64,000 nucleotides of DNA from Desulfacinum sp. Lineage in GTDB: Bacteria; Desulfobacterota; Syntrophobacteria; Syntrophobacterales; DSM-9756. Positions 8,639-17,668 of the stretch are shown one piece after another. Location: the NCBI GenBank assembly GCA_014359885.1, contig JACIYN010000013.1:1-64000 (forward strand), read 5' to 3'. The position numbers and the translations under genes are program-made. The notes below the pieces were generated by a model. The model worked only from the letters and a program-made list of their open reading frames with translations, had not been told where the DNA came from and ran no database searches. Every line of letters begins with the position of its first letter. Position 1 is the stretch's first letter.

Positions 8639-10003
8639 TCAGATCGTCCTCATCTTCACGGAAAGCTCCTCCTCCACCCTGGCCATGGCCCTCCGGGTGC
8701 TCAGGATGAGCACCCGTTCTCCCGGCTGGATCGCGGTGTCGCCGGTGGGAATGATGGTCTCGGTTCCCCGGAGAACGGCAAGCACAATGGCTCCCTTGGG
8801 AAATTTGATGTCCTTGAGGGGCCTTCCCACCAGGCCGGAACGCTCCACCGCCTCCACCTCCAGCACCTCCGCCTCCTCCCCTTTCAGGGAAAAGGCGGAC
8901 AGGATCTTCCCCGTTCGCACGTATTGGAGGATCGTATTGATGGCGGACAGCCGGGGGCTCACGATATGCCCCAGTCCGATGGCGTTGACGATGGGCATGT
9001 AGGCAAACTTGCTGATGCGCGTGATGGCCATGCGGGCCCCCAGGCGCCGGGTGAGCAGAGAACAGAGAATGTTGGTCTCTTCATCCCCGGTGAGGGCCAC
9101 CACCAGATCCATTCTTCCCACGTTTTCTTCCAGCAGGATGCGCTGGTCCGTTCCGTCACCATGCAACACGATGGTGTGGTCCAGGGAATCGGCCAGGACC
9201 TGGCAGCGGGCCAGATCCTTTTCCAGGAGCCGCACATGCAGGGACTGCTTCTCGAGCCTCCTGGCCAGGCGAAGTCCGATGTCTCCGCCGCCGATGATGA
9301 GCACGTTGCCCGGATGCTCGCTTCGGCATCCGAAAAACCGAAGCACCTTCTTCAGGTCCCGGGTCTCGCAGACCACATAGACCAGATCGTCGCGCTGGAT
9401 CACGTCCCGTCCGTACGGAACCAGAAGGGCATCGTTACGGAAGATGGCCCCCACCACGAAGCGCACATTCCCCACCGCCTGCCTCAATTCCGCCATGGAC
9501 GCCCCCAGTACCGGGCAGCCTTCCTTGATGCGGATGCCGATCAGGTGGAGGCGGCCCTCGGCGAATTCACTCACATCCTCCGCATCGGGAACGGAAATCA
9601 GGCGCTCGATGGTTCGGACCACCTCCACGTCCGGGTTGATGACGCGGTCCAGGTTCAGGCTGGTTTCCAGAAAGCCGGGGCGAAAATCCGTGTAAGCCTC
9701 GCTTCGGATGCGCGCCAGCTTTTTCACGTCGGGGGCCAGTACGTTGGCGAAAAAACAGGCAATGAGGTTGGTTTCGTCACTGTCGGTCACGGCCAGAAAC
9801 GTCTGGGCTTCCTGGATCCCGGCCTCCTCCAACACCTTGGGATCGCTCCCGGAGCCTTCCAACGGCTGCACGTCCAAGGCGTCCGTAAGCCGCGCCAAAG
9901 CAGCGGGGTCTTTGTCGATGACGACCACTTCCTTGTTTTCTTCGGCCAGTCTTTGTGCGATGTGGAAACCCACTTCGCCCGCTCCCACAATGATCACTTT
10001 CAA
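8639..10003 (-). CDS. trkA: Trk potassium uptake system NAD-binding regulator TrkA
   Basis: TrkA is a cytosolic peripheral subunit that binds NAD(H)/ATP and gates TrkH. The 454-residue protein has two tandem RCK units. Each has a Rossmann fold (VIIVGAGEVGFHIAQRL at the N-terminus and VLIIGGGDIGLRLARRL in the middle) followed by a TrkA-C domain (about residues 140-220 and 365-450). The upstream reading frame stays open to 10060, but a TTG at 10001-10003 preceded by AAGGAG with proper spacing gives the canonical N-terminus of the family, so TTG is preferred. It is the first gene of the trkA-trkH operon. Confidence 0.95.
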   Translation of the reverse strand: MKVIIVGAGEVGFHIAQRLAEENKEVVVIDKDPAALARLTDALDVQPLEGSGSDPKVLEEAGIQEAQTFLAVTDSDETNLIACFFANVLAPDVKKLARIRSEAYTDFRPGFLETSLNLDRVINPDVEVVRTIERLISVPDAEDVSEFAEGRLHLIGIRIKEGCPVLGASMAELRQAVGNVRFVVGAIFRNDALLVPYGRDVIQRDDLVYVVCETRDLKKVLRFFGCRSEHPGNVLIIGGGDIGLRLARRLEKQSLHVRLLEKDLARCQVLADSLDHTIVLHGDGTDQRILLEENVGRMDLVVALTGDEETNILCSLLTRRLGARMAITRISKFAYMPIVNAIGLGHIVSPRLSAINTILQYVRTGKILSAFSLKGEEAEVLEVEAVERSGLVGRPLKDIKFPKGAIVLAVLRGTETIIPTGDTAIQPGERVLILSTRRAMARVEEELSVKMRTI

Positions 10004-10202
10004 GGCGAGGCTCCTTTTCCATGGGGATGGCACAAGCCGACTTCCCGGGCGGTGTAGCAAAGGCGACCCGTTCTGGCAAGCGCAATGCCGCCGTCAAGAG
10101 GGACTCGGTCGGCCGTCACCGGCAGCTTAGACCATTGCGCCCCGGCGGGTCTTGTGATAGAAACCTTCATTGTGAAAAAGGGCATTAAAGGAGGAGAAAA
10201 GG

Positions 10203-10391
10203 ATGTCGAACTGGGCGTGGCGAATCGGCATGTTGGTTGTGGGCGGGGTACCGGCCATCATCGGTGGTGGTCTTTTCTGGCACCTTTTTGAAAAGTGGAC
10301 GGCGGTCATCGTCTGGGAAATCGTACTTCTTTTCCTTTTGAGCGTGATCATCGCCAAGGGAGACAAGCGGGGGCAGGAAGCGGGCCACTAG
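10203..10391 (+). CDS. small two-helix membrane protein, unknown
   Basis: The 62-residue protein is preceded by a strong AAAGGAGGAGAAAAGG. It consists mostly of two membrane segments, about residues 7-28 (MLVVGGVPAIIGGGLFWHLF) and 33-51 (AVIVWEIVLLFLLSVIIA), followed by a charged tail KGDKRGQEAGH. I do not recognise the family. It is divergent from trkA across about 200 bases. A role with the Trk system is possible only from position. The ribosome-binding site and clean hydrophobic pattern support a real gene. Confidence 0.7.
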   Translation: MSNWAWRIGMLVVGGVPAIIGGGLFWHLFEKWTAVIVWEIVLLFLLSVIIAKGDKRGQEAGH

Positions 10392-10450
10392 GGAAATGAC
10401 CGCGAGGTAACGCCTTTCCACCCGTAGGGGATTGAGCGTCCATTATTCGC

Positions 10451-10478
10451 GTAGGGGCGGTTCGCGAACCGCCCCTAC
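10451..10478. repeat. 28-base perfect palindrome, GTAGGGGCG family
   Basis: The arms GTAGGGGCGGTTCG and CGAACCGCCCCTAC are perfectly complementary with no loop. The outer nine bases (GTAGGGGCG / CGCCCCTAC) are the same as in the palindrome at 6959-6992; the inner part differs. No T-tract follows on either strand, so it is better read as a dispersed intergenic palindromic repeat than as a terminator. Confidence 0.75.
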
Positions 10479-10566
10479 ATGAGACTCCCACCCCCGAAGA
10501 GGTCCCCCTTTTTCGGTGATTTTATTGCTCATATCCCGGCGGGGCTCCCGGACAGGAGGCGCATGC

Positions 10567-10770
10567 ATGGAATGCAAGAAGGAAAAGAATCTCAGCTCCT
10601 GCAACTGCACCTATGAGCCCTGTTCCAGAAAGGGCATCTGCTGCGAATGCCTTCAGTATCATCTGAAAAGCAGGCAGCTTCCGGCCTGCTGCTTCCCGGC
10701 GGATGCCGAAAGAACCTACGATCGGTCCTTCGAGCACTTCGCCCGGCTGGTCCAGCAAAAGAAGGTTTGA
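10567..10770 (+). CDS. DUF6485-like small cysteine-rich protein
   Basis: The protein has 67 residues from the ATG at 10567, placed seven bases after AGGAGG. It starts MECKKEKNLSSCNCTYEPCS and continues with KGICCECLQYHL and LPACCFP. The nine cysteines in CxC, CCxC and CC arrangements look like a metal (zinc or iron-sulfur) site. The pattern matches the conserved small anaerobe protein family DUF6485, of unknown function. It stands alone between a dispersed palindrome and the convergent gene at 10793. Confidence 0.75.
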   Translation: MECKKEKNLSSCNCTYEPCSRKGICCECLQYHLKSRQLPACCFPADAERTYDRSFEHFARLVQQKKV

Positions 10771-10792
10771 TCCCCTTAGGATCCTCCCTCCT

Positions 10793-11404
10793 TCATCGCA
10801 ACCCCGCTTCCCTTTTGACCAGGAGGAGGCCGGGGCTCTTGTGAAAATACATGTGCGGGGAGTCCACTCCCACGGAAAGGAAGCGGGCTTCGATCCAATC
10901 GAAGAGAACGGGGCGGTCCGGCCAGGTAAATCCCCTTTCCTCTTGCCGCAAATCCTCCCACAGGGCCCTTGCCTGGGGCCATCGAAGGAAGATCTCCTCC
11001 TTGGCATCGCTGCAGTAAAAGAGCGCACAGGATACGGGACTCAGGGGAAGGATACATCCGCTGGCTCCCAGGTACACGCACCGGTCCGGCCTGAAAGGGG
11101 ATTCCAAGGCCCTGTAGATCCCTGCCCGGGCCGCCTCGTCGCCCAGGACCCAGGCAATGACCAGATCCGCAAAGAAGGTGATGATGCTCTCGAAGCCGCA
11201 GCAGGCGCTTCGCCCGTTGTGGAAGCAGGACGAGGCGCACAGCTCCGAAAAAAACTCCTGCTGGAAGGCGTCCACCTTGGCCCGGAACGCCAGATAGGGC
11301 TCGATTTTTTCCCGGAGCGCCTTCCGGTCCCCATCGCCCATGCGCGACAGGCCCAGCACGATGGCGTCCAGGCTCCGTCGCTGCTCCTCGTTGTATTCGC
11401 TCAC
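10793..11404 (-). CDS. cysteine-containing protein of unknown function
   Basis: The GTG at 11404 is preferred because AGGAGGATAGG precedes it, giving 203 residues; the frame is open further upstream to 11485 without a good ribosome-binding site. The middle has clustered cysteines: CASSCFHNGRSACCGFE, then LGASGCILPLSPVSCALFYC. A cysteine-coordinated metal or cluster is plausible but not shown. There is no signal peptide or clear membrane helix. I do not recognise a named family. It lies about 100 bases downstream of the NYN-domain gene on the same strand and may be cotranscribed with it. Confidence 0.7.
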   Translation of the reverse strand: MSEYNEEQRRSLDAIVLGLSRMGDGDRKALREKIEPYLAFRAKVDAFQQEFFSELCASSCFHNGRSACCGFESIITFFADLVIAWVLGDEAARAGIYRALESPFRPDRCVYLGASGCILPLSPVSCALFYCSDAKEEIFLRWPQARALWEDLRQEERGFTWPDRPVLFDWIEARFLSVGVDSPHMYFHKSPGLLLVKREAGLR

Positions 11405-11508
11405 CCTATCCTCCTGCTGAGCGCCCGGCGGCCCCATCGCGGCTTTCGCCGCTCCCCCAGACCACCCATTTTCATTGGCGTCCATTTGCGTTCATTCGCG
11501 GTTCTTCT

Positions 11509-13305
11509 TCACAGCAGCCTGGGGAGGTCGTGGACATAGGAATAAAAATCCAGAGGCCGGATCAGACCATAGACCCTGGCGCCCGCCGCATCGATGATCT
11601 CCCGGTCTTCCGTGACGAGCAGGGCCTTCCGATCCTTGTTCTTCCCGATGGCCTGCACGATGTAAAGATCCGCCGTGTTCCCTCTGGACTTGTCCGTGTA
11701 GACGATCTCCACTTTTCCCCGCCGGTCCCTGAAATCCTCCTGACCGTCGAAGACGAGCACGATCTTTCGAAAATGGTCTTGCTTGGTCTGAACCGCCTCG
11801 ATGAAGTCGTTTCGAAGGTCGGCCAGGTCCGCCCCCCGATTCTCGTCGGAGTCCAGAAGGCGGACCAGAATGTTGTAGCCGTCCACGTAGAGCGTGTAGC
11901 GAAGGCTTTCACCGCCGGCCACAAATTCTTCCAGGTTCTTCCAGTCCCCGCGAGAGTCCTTGGGCGGTGCGCCTTTGAGGAATCGCCCGTAAAGGGCTTC
12001 CAGGATCTGTCGTCGCTTGTGTTCCACCTCCCCCAGCAGCCCTTCCGGATCAGGAAGCATTCCGGCGGCTTCCAGATCGCGCAAGGCCCGCTCCAACCGT
12101 TGGAGGATCCTCAGGTTTGGAGGCGCCGGATCCAGGAGCCTCAATCGCCGCACCAACTCTTCCCGCTTCAGATCGGCCGGCAATCCCTTCAGGGCCTTCT
12201 CCACACCCGGGAGCGCACGCAGCCGATCCCGTTCCGCAAGCAGGGCCTCCCTGAGGCGCCGCACCTCAGGGTGAACCACCAGGGAGTCGGAGAAGATGCG
12301 CTCGATTTCGTTCAGGTGAAGATCCACCTTGAGGAGCTTTCGGCGAACGTCCCCAATGAGTCCGTAACGCTCATCGGCCTCTTTTTGCAGCGAAAACGCC
12401 CTGTCCGCCCAGATGAGGAGTTGGTCCAGGCGCCGCGAAGCCTTTTCGACCCCCTGCCAGTCGATTTCCCCGCGGGTTTCGTAACGTGCGTACCAGCGTC
12501 GCCTTTCCTCGTTGATTCGATCTTCGAGTGCCGACTGAAAGGAGGCTTCCCATTCCCGGAGCTTTCGCTTGAGGTCGGCATTTTCGCTCAGCAGCCGCTC
12601 CTTTTCGGAGGTCAGCGCCGCTTTCTCCTGCCTGAGCTTTTCGATTCTCTCTTCCAGCCGTCTTCGCTTCTCGGCTTCCCGGTGTCCCGCTCCCTTCCCG
12701 TCCGGACCCTTGCCGGAAACGGTGCCCCGTGACGTTCCCCCTCCCCTGCCCGCAAAACCCAAGGACGAGAAAATGACAGAGGACTCAGGAACCTCTTTCA
12801 GCGCTTTCCGCACAATGCTTTGGACGGGGACAAAGAATTCCGCGAGCCGCTGGTCCATGCGGCGTCTCCAAAAATCCTCCTTAGCGGTGAGGTCGGCCAG
12901 ATCATCCAGGGCCTCCTCCAGGAAGAAAAGGGATATCACGAGCCGTTCCGGCCCCAGGAGGTCCTTGAGGTCCCAGAGGTTCTCGCGGATGAAACGCCGG
13001 TCCAGCATGTCCAGGAAGGCCAGGATCTCCAGGTTGGCGTCCGCCCACGCGTCGGCCGCCGCTTGGAAGAAAGCGGGGTCGGTTTTCAGGATTTCCGCGA
13101 GCCGTTCCGCGGCGGGCGCGCGGTCCAGCTCCCGTTCGATCTTTCCGTCACCGGAAGGAAGCCCGCGGAAGACGGCCTCTCGCACGTGGGGAAAGTCCTG
13201 AAAAAGTTGAACCCAGAGGCCTCTTTCCATATCCTGGACGAGAAAAAGGAAAAAGGGCTCGGGCAGCCTGGGATGGATGGATTGCAGAAAAAGGGATGAG
13301 GCCAC
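11509..13305 (-). CDS. NYN/PIN-type (YacP-like) nuclease domain protein with long coiled coil
   Basis: The protein has 598 residues. The last 150 resemble a YacP/Rae1-type NYN ribonuclease domain: LYVDGYNILVRLLD (first acidic residue), then IVLVFDGQ, VEIVYTDKSRGNTADLYI and LLVTEDREIIDAAGA. These supply the four Asp/Glu positions expected for a metal-dependent PIN-like nuclease. Upstream are a helical N-terminal domain (1-200), a predicted coiled coil (about 210-270, rich in Glu/Lys/Arg) and another helical region. YacP proteins are usually about 170 residues, so this is a large fusion. It is probably a cytosolic RNA-cleaving enzyme; the target is unknown. Confidence 0.75.
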   Translation of the reverse strand: MASSLFLQSIHPRLPEPFFLFLVQDMERGLWVQLFQDFPHVREAVFRGLPSGDGKIERELDRAPAAERLAEILKTDPAFFQAAADAWADANLEILAFLDMLDRRFIRENLWDLKDLLGPERLVISLFFLEEALDDLADLTAKEDFWRRRMDQRLAEFFVPVQSIVRKALKEVPESSVIFSSLGFAGRGGGTSRGTVSGKGPDGKGAGHREAEKRRRLEERIEKLRQEKAALTSEKERLLSENADLKRKLREWEASFQSALEDRINEERRRWYARYETRGEIDWQGVEKASRRLDQLLIWADRAFSLQKEADERYGLIGDVRRKLLKVDLHLNEIERIFSDSLVVHPEVRRLREALLAERDRLRALPGVEKALKGLPADLKREELVRRLRLLDPAPPNLRILQRLERALRDLEAAGMLPDPEGLLGEVEHKRRQILEALYGRFLKGAPPKDSRGDWKNLEEFVAGGESLRYTLYVDGYNILVRLLDSDENRGADLADLRNDFIEAVQTKQDHFRKIVLVFDGQEDFRDRRGKVEIVYTDKSRGNTADLYIVQAIGKNKDRKALLVTEDREIIDAAGARVYGLIRPLDFYSYVHDLPRLL

Positions 13306-13371
13306 GAGCGCTGTCCTTGCTGCTGCTTGATCGTGTCAATCGGTGATCCCTCGACCGGAAGGAGGAGTCCC

Positions 13372-13701
13372 ATGGACCAGGTTCTTGTCGTTTTCGTCAC
13401 GGTGGGAAGCGAGGAGGAGGGCCTGCGCATCGCCCGAACGGTTGTGGAAGAGCAACTGGCGGCGTGCGTGAACATGATCCCCGCGGTGCGATCCATCTAC
13501 AGCTGGAAGGGCCAGGTCTGCGATGATCCGGAAGTCCTCCTGGTCATCAAGACCCGGCAGGCCGTCTTCCCCCGCTTGGAGGCCCGGGTCAAGGAGCTCC
13601 ACAGCTACGACGTGGCGGAAATCATCGCCCTTCCCGTGGCCGCGGGTTCGTCGGATTACTTGAACTGGGTTCTCGCCTGCACGTCACGAGGAGCGGCCTA
13701 G
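13372..13701 (+). CDS. cutA: CutA1-like divalent-cation tolerance protein
   Basis: CutA1 is a small, very stable trimer of ferredoxin-like folds that binds copper in vitro. Its true role remains unclear. The 109-residue protein shows the signature EEQLAACVNMIPAVRSIYSW, followed by a short strand and EVLLVIKTRQAVFP, then EIIALPVAAGSSDYLNWV. ATG 13372 follows GGAAGGAGG and gives the family length. It is the only plus-strand gene between two reverse-strand groups, and its last 18 bases overlap the 3' end of the convergent hisD. Confidence 0.93.
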   Translation: MDQVLVVFVTVGSEEEGLRIARTVVEEQLAACVNMIPAVRSIYSWKGQVCDDPEVLLVIKTRQAVFPRLEARVKELHSYDVAEIIALPVAAGSSDYLNWVLACTSRGAA

Positions 13702-15003
13702 TTTCTCCTTGCGAATGGAAACCGACCGGGCATGGGCGTCCAGTTTCTCCAGGCCCGCCAGGCGGATCACCGCGTCGGCGTCTTTTTCGAAGGCCTCCTT
13801 GTTGTAGCTTACCACCGAGGTCTTTTTCAAAAAGGTCTCCACGCCCAGGGCGGAAGCGAAGCGGGCCGTTCCGGACGTGGGCAGCACGTGGTTGGGCCCG
13901 GCGAAGTAGTCTCCCACCGCTTCCGGGCTGTAGGCGCCCAAAAAGACCGCCCCGGCGTGCTTCACACGGGGCAGCAGGTCCCAGGGCTTGGCCACCAGAA
14001 GCTCCAGATGCTCGGGAGCCAGCAGGTTGGCCACATGCACGGCCTCTTCCAGGCTCACCGTCTTGACGACGGCCCCGAAGCGGGAAAGAGCCTCCCGGGC
14101 CGTCTCCCGGCGCGGCAGCTTTTCCAACTGCCGGGCCAAAGCCTCCGGAAGGCGACCGATCAGGTCTTCGTCGGGCGTGATGCAGACGGCGCTGGAAAGG
14201 GGGTCGTGTTCCGCCTGGCTCAAGAGGTCTGCGGCCACAAAATCCGGATCCGCCTCGCCGTCGGCCACCACCACCACTTCGCTGGGGCCTGCCAGCGAGT
14301 CGATTCCCACCCGGCCATAAACCATTCTCTTGGCCGTCGTGACGTAGATGTTCCCGGGCCCCACGATCACATCCACCGGCTTGATCCGAGACGTTCCGAA
14401 GGCCAGCGCGGCGATGGCCCAGGCACTTCCCGCCCTGTGGATCCGGGTGACGCCGGCCTCCCGGGCCGCCACCAGAAGATACGGATTCACGGAACCGTCC
14501 CGGCACGGAGGGGTCACCATGGCGATGTCCCGAACGCCCGCGATGTCCGCCGGTACGGCCGTCATGAGCACGGTGGAAACCAACGGAGTCTCCCCGCCCT
14601 TGCCGCCGGGAACATAGACGCCGGCGGAAGCAACCGGCCGGGTCATCTGCCCCAGAAAGACCCCTCCGTCGAAGGTGTCGAACCAGGAACCCTGGAGCTG
14701 CCGTTGGTGGAACGCGGCGATGTTGTCCCGGGCCCGGCGGATGTCGTCCAGCAGCACCGGATCCACCGCGCCGTAAGCCCGTTCGATCTCTTCGGCGGAA
14801 ACGGTTAGGAGACTTTCTGAAAAATCGGGGGCATCGAAGCGCCTCGTGAAATCCACCAGGGCGGCGTCGCCTTCATCGCGCACGCGCTTCAGGATCTCCT
14901 GGACCCGGCGTTCCACCTCAGGGTCCGAGTCCACCTGGCGGCGGGTCACCTTGACGAAGAACTCCTTGGCTTCCTGTGATGGATAAACCAGAACGGGCAG
15001 CAT
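13684..15003 (-). CDS. hisD: histidinol dehydrogenase HisD
   Basis: HisD carries out the last two steps of histidine synthesis, oxidising L-histidinol to L-histidine with two NAD+ and a bound zinc. The 439-residue length is typical. Recognisable parts are YVPGGKG, the AGSAWAIAALAFGTS region, VGPGNIYVTTAKRMVYG, GIDSLAGPSEVVVVAD and QAEHDPLSSAV (zinc and catalytic residues), and AGAVFLGAYSPEAVGDYFAGPNHVLPT near the end. GGAGGACTGAAG before the ATG lies at the 3' end of rlpA, so it is cotranscribed with rlpA, the Re-citrate-synthase-like gene, aspS and hisS. No other his biosynthesis genes are nearby. Confidence 0.97.
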   Translation of the reverse strand: MLPVLVYPSQEAKEFFVKVTRRQVDSDPEVERRVQEILKRVRDEGDAALVDFTRRFDAPDFSESLLTVSAEEIERAYGAVDPVLLDDIRRARDNIAAFHQRQLQGSWFDTFDGGVFLGQMTRPVASAGVYVPGGKGGETPLVSTVLMTAVPADIAGVRDIAMVTPPCRDGSVNPYLLVAAREAGVTRIHRAGSAWAIAALAFGTSRIKPVDVIVGPGNIYVTTAKRMVYGRVGIDSLAGPSEVVVVADGEADPDFVAADLLSQAEHDPLSSAVCITPDEDLIGRLPEALARQLEKLPRRETAREALSRFGAVVKTVSLEEAVHVANLLAPEHLELLVAKPWDLLPRVKHAGAVFLGAYSPEAVGDYFAGPNHVLPTSGTARFASALGVETFLKKTSVVSYNKEAFEKDADAVIRLAGLEKLDAHARSVSIRKEKLGRSS

Positions 15004-15005
15004 CT

Positions 15006-15815
15006 TCAGTCCTCCACCGCGACCACAAAGGCATCCCCATAGCCGCGCCGTCTCAGATCCAGGGCCGTCTCGTTGGCCGCATCCAGATTCCTGTAGGAAC
15101 CCACCTGCACCCTGTAAAACGTCCCGGCGTCCAGTTCCACCTGTCGAATATAGACTCCGCCCGCGTGGTCGGCCAACACCTGCCGGAGCCTCTGGGCGTT
15201 GGCCCGGTCCCGAAAGGATCCCACCTGGACGGCAAAATGTCCTTCCCGGTAGGAGCGCACGGGATCCACCCGCCAGGACGTGCCGCCGGCCACTTGCACG
15301 GGGGAGGCCACCCGGACCGCCTCCACCAGGACCGGAGCCACGCCTTCCCTTTGGATTCCCAACTGCCTGGCGGCTTCGTAGGAAAGATCGATGATCCGAC
15401 CCGGCACAAACGGGCCCCGGTCATTGATGCGCACCACGATGGACCGGCCGGTCTTCAGGTGCGTGACCTTCACGTGGGTGTTCATGGGAAGGATCTTGTG
15501 GGCCGCCGTCAGGGCGTACATGTCGTAGCGTTCACCGTTGGACGTGAGCCTTCCGTGCCAGTCCCGGCCGTACCAACTGGCCAGGCCCTTTTCCCGGTAT
15601 CCTTCGGCGCTGGGGATGGGGTAGTACCACACCCCGTTGATCCGGTAAGGCTTCTGGGTGCCGATGGGGGGCGGAGCCCCGGGCGGCGTCGGCACGGGGG
15701 GCGGCGGAGCCTTTCGGCTACAGCCGAAGCTCAGGCAGCAGACAAGAACCAGGCATCCCCACCCGAGAAGTCGTCCCAGGCCCTTGGGCTTGGGCCTTCG
15801 TCCAAGACACAGCAT
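15006..15815 (-). CDS. rlpA: RlpA-family lipoprotein with DPBB and SPOR domains
   Basis: RlpA proteins are septal, outer-membrane-bound lipoproteins; some are lytic transglycosylases acting on stripped glycan strands. The 269-residue protein starts at the ATG four bases after the stop of the preceding gene. It has an N-terminal signal ending in a lipobox (LSFGC, Cys about 32), a Pro-rich linker and a double-psi beta-barrel domain (about 72-160, [23 protein letters not shown]-like strands, VRINDRGPF). A C-terminal SPOR domain (about 190-269) has two repeats with FAVQVGSF and YRVQVGSY, which bind denuded peptidoglycan at division sites. A complete, ordinary family member. Confidence 0.94.
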   Translation of the reverse strand: MLCLGRRPKPKGLGRLLGWGCLVLVCCLSFGCSRKAPPPPVPTPPGAPPPIGTQKPYRINGVWYYPIPSAEGYREKGLASWYGRDWHGRLTSNGERYDMYALTAAHKILPMNTHVKVTHLKTGRSIVVRINDRGPFVPGRIIDLSYEAARQLGIQREGVAPVLVEAVRVASPVQVAGGTSWRVDPVRSYREGHFAVQVGSFRDRANAQRLRQVLADHAGGVYIRQVELDAGTFYRVQVGSYRNLDAANETALDLRRRGYGDAFVVAVED

Positions 15816-15816
15816 G

Positions 15817-17664
15817 CTAGTCCGCCCAGGATCTCCCGTTCTTTTCCATTTCTTCCATCTTGGCCAGATCTTCGAAACGGATGTCGATGCCCAGGATGCC
15901 AACGATCTCTTCCATGTCGTTGCGAATGGGCGCCGACACCGTGATGCACAGGGCCCCCGTGTAGCGCGAGGTGTAGAAGTCGGTCACATGAACCTTGCCG
16001 TTCTTCATGGGCTCGATGAACCACGGCCGGTCGGACAAGTCCTCGCCCACATGGGCCTGATCGTACTTGGCCCGATCCACGATGTGGGTGATGTTGCGCG
16101 TGATCTTGCGGCCTTCGGCGTCGGTCACATACACGTACTGGATGAACGGATTGAGCTCCAGGAGGGTCTGCAGCACGGGTTCCTGCATCTCCGGATCCAT
16201 GCTCTTGATGGCCGCGCTCTCCACCACTTCCGCCACCAGGTGCGCCGCCAGGGAGCGGGCCCGCTCCTTGAGCTTGTCGAACTCGCTCACGAAGTATTCC
16301 GGCAGATAGCGCCGCGCCCAGCGCTCCAATTCCTCGTTGGAGATGGAGGTGTTGCGACCCTTGGCGTATTCTTCCATGATCCGCTTGTGGATCTTGACGA
16401 TGCCCGGGTGGCGCTTGTCCAGGCGCTGATCGCCCTTGAGCCGCAGCCGATTGTTTACCCAGTAGGCCACGCTGGCCACGCCGGACTTGTCCGTGATGAT
16501 GATGCTCACCGGGCGGCGCAGCAGCAGCTGGGTATCGAAGATGTTGTAGATCTCCTCGTCCTTGACGAGCCCGTCGGCATGGATGCCGGCGCGGGTGGCG
16601 TTGAAGTCCTCGCCCACAAAGGGGTAGTTGGGGGGGATGCGGTATCCCAGTTCCTTTTCGAAGTACTCGGCCACGTCGGTGATGGCCGTGGTGTCCACCC
16701 CGTCCATGCGCCCCTTGAGGCTGATGTATTCCATGATCAGGCCTTCGATGGGGGCGTTGCCGGTTCGCTCGCCGAAGCCCAGCAGGGTGCCGTTGGCTCC
16801 GCTGCACCCGTAGAGCCAGGCCGTGGCGGCGTTCACCAGTACCTTGTGGAAATCGTTATGGCCATGCCATTCCAGGAGCCGGCCCGGCACCCCCGCTTCG
16901 TCGATGAAGGCCCGAACCAGCTTGGGCACGCTGCGCGGCAGGGCGGCCCCCGGATAGGTGACCCCGAAGCCCATGGTGTCGCACAGCCGGATCTTGATGT
17001 CGATGCCGCTTTCCTCCCGAAGCTTCATGAGCTCCATGGCGAAGGGGATGCAAAACCCGTAGATATCGGCCCGGGTGACGTCCTCGAAGTGACACCGGGG
17101 CCGAATCCCTTTGTCCAAGGCCGCCTTCACGATGGCCAGGTACTTTTCCAGGGCCTGCCGGCGACTGACCTTCAGCTTGAGGAAGATGTGGTAGTCGGAA
17201 ACGGAGGTGAGGATCCCCGTCTCCCGGAGTCCCGCATCCACCACCAGTTGCAGATCGGCGGCCACGGCCCGCACCCAGCCTGTGATCTCCGGATACGGGT
17301 AGCCCTTGGCCAGGCACGCTTCCAGGGCCTTTCGGTCCTTGTCCGTGTAGAGGAAGAACTCCGACTGGCGGATGACCCCGTTGGGACCGGAGAGGCGATG
17401 GAGGAAGTCGAAGATGGTCTCGATCTGCTTGACCGTGTAGGGCGGTCGCGCCTGCTGGCCGTCCCGAAACGTGGTATCGGTGATGAAGATGTCCTCCGCC
17501 GGGTCGATGGGAAGCAGCTTGTGATCGAAGTCGATCCGCGGCACTTCCACGTAGGGGAAGATGTCGCGCATGAGGTTGGGCTCTTCCAGGTCCACCAGCC
17601 GGTGGCGCCAGAAGTGGGAATGTTCGTGGTCCAGAACGCCTTTTTTGGGATTCCATCGGGCCAT
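15817..17664 (-). CDS. Re-citrate-synthase-like HMGL-family acyltransferase fused to a Cache-type domain
   Basis: Residues about 1-475 form a TIM-barrel Claisen-condensing enzyme of the isopropylmalate/homocitrate synthase family. [17 protein letters not shown] holds the catalytic Arg-Asp, [10 protein letters not shown] the metal-binding His-x-His, and [15 protein letters not shown] the GNAP-like loop. The sequence style resembles the (Re)-citrate synthase of Clostridium kluyveri and Syntrophus aciditrophicus, which condenses oxaloacetate with acetyl-CoA. After it, residues about 485-600 look like a Cache/PDC sensor domain: [10 protein letters not shown], then [16 protein letters not shown], then TISAP-type [21 protein letters not shown]. 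No membrane segment is visible, so the Cache-like domain would be cytosolic. The enzyme call is inference; homocitrate or isopropylmalate synthesis is the alternative. Confidence 0.75.
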   Translation of the reverse strand: MARWNPKKGVLDHEHSHFWRHRLVDLEEPNLMRDIFPYVEVPRIDFDHKLLPIDPAEDIFITDTTFRDGQQARPPYTVKQIETIFDFLHRLSGPNGVIRQSEFFLYTDKDRKALEACLAKGYPYPEITGWVRAVAADLQLVVDAGLRETGILTSVSDYHIFLKLKVSRRQALEKYLAIVKAALDKGIRPRCHFEDVTRADIYGFCIPFAMELMKLREESGIDIKIRLCDTMGFGVTYPGAALPRSVPKLVRAFIDEAGVPGRLLEWHGHNDFHKVLVNAATAWLYGCSGANGTLLGFGERTGNAPIEGLIMEYISLKGRMDGVDTTAITDVAEYFEKELGYRIPPNYPFVGEDFNATRAGIHADGLVKDEEIYNIFDTQLLLRRPVSIIITDKSGVASVAYWVNNRLRLKGDQRLDKRHPGIVKIHKRIMEEYAKGRNTSISNEELERWARRYLPEYFVSEFDKLKERARSLAAHLVAEVVESAAIKSMDPEMQEPVLQTLLELNPFIQYVYVTDAEGRKITRNITHIVDRAKYDQAHVGEDLSDRPWFIEPMKNGKVHVTDFYTSRYTGALCITVSAPIRNDMEEIVGILGIDIRFEDLAKMEEMEKNGRSWAD

Positions 17665-17668
17665 GGGG

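Noticed and set aside
8234-10057. A 607-codon plus-strand frame over trkA-trkH
   Set aside because: Antisense shadow; trkA and trkH have clear family motifs on the reverse strand.
10451-10478. Palindrome as a terminator after the small membrane protein
   Set aside because: No T-tract follows on either strand; kept as a repeat.
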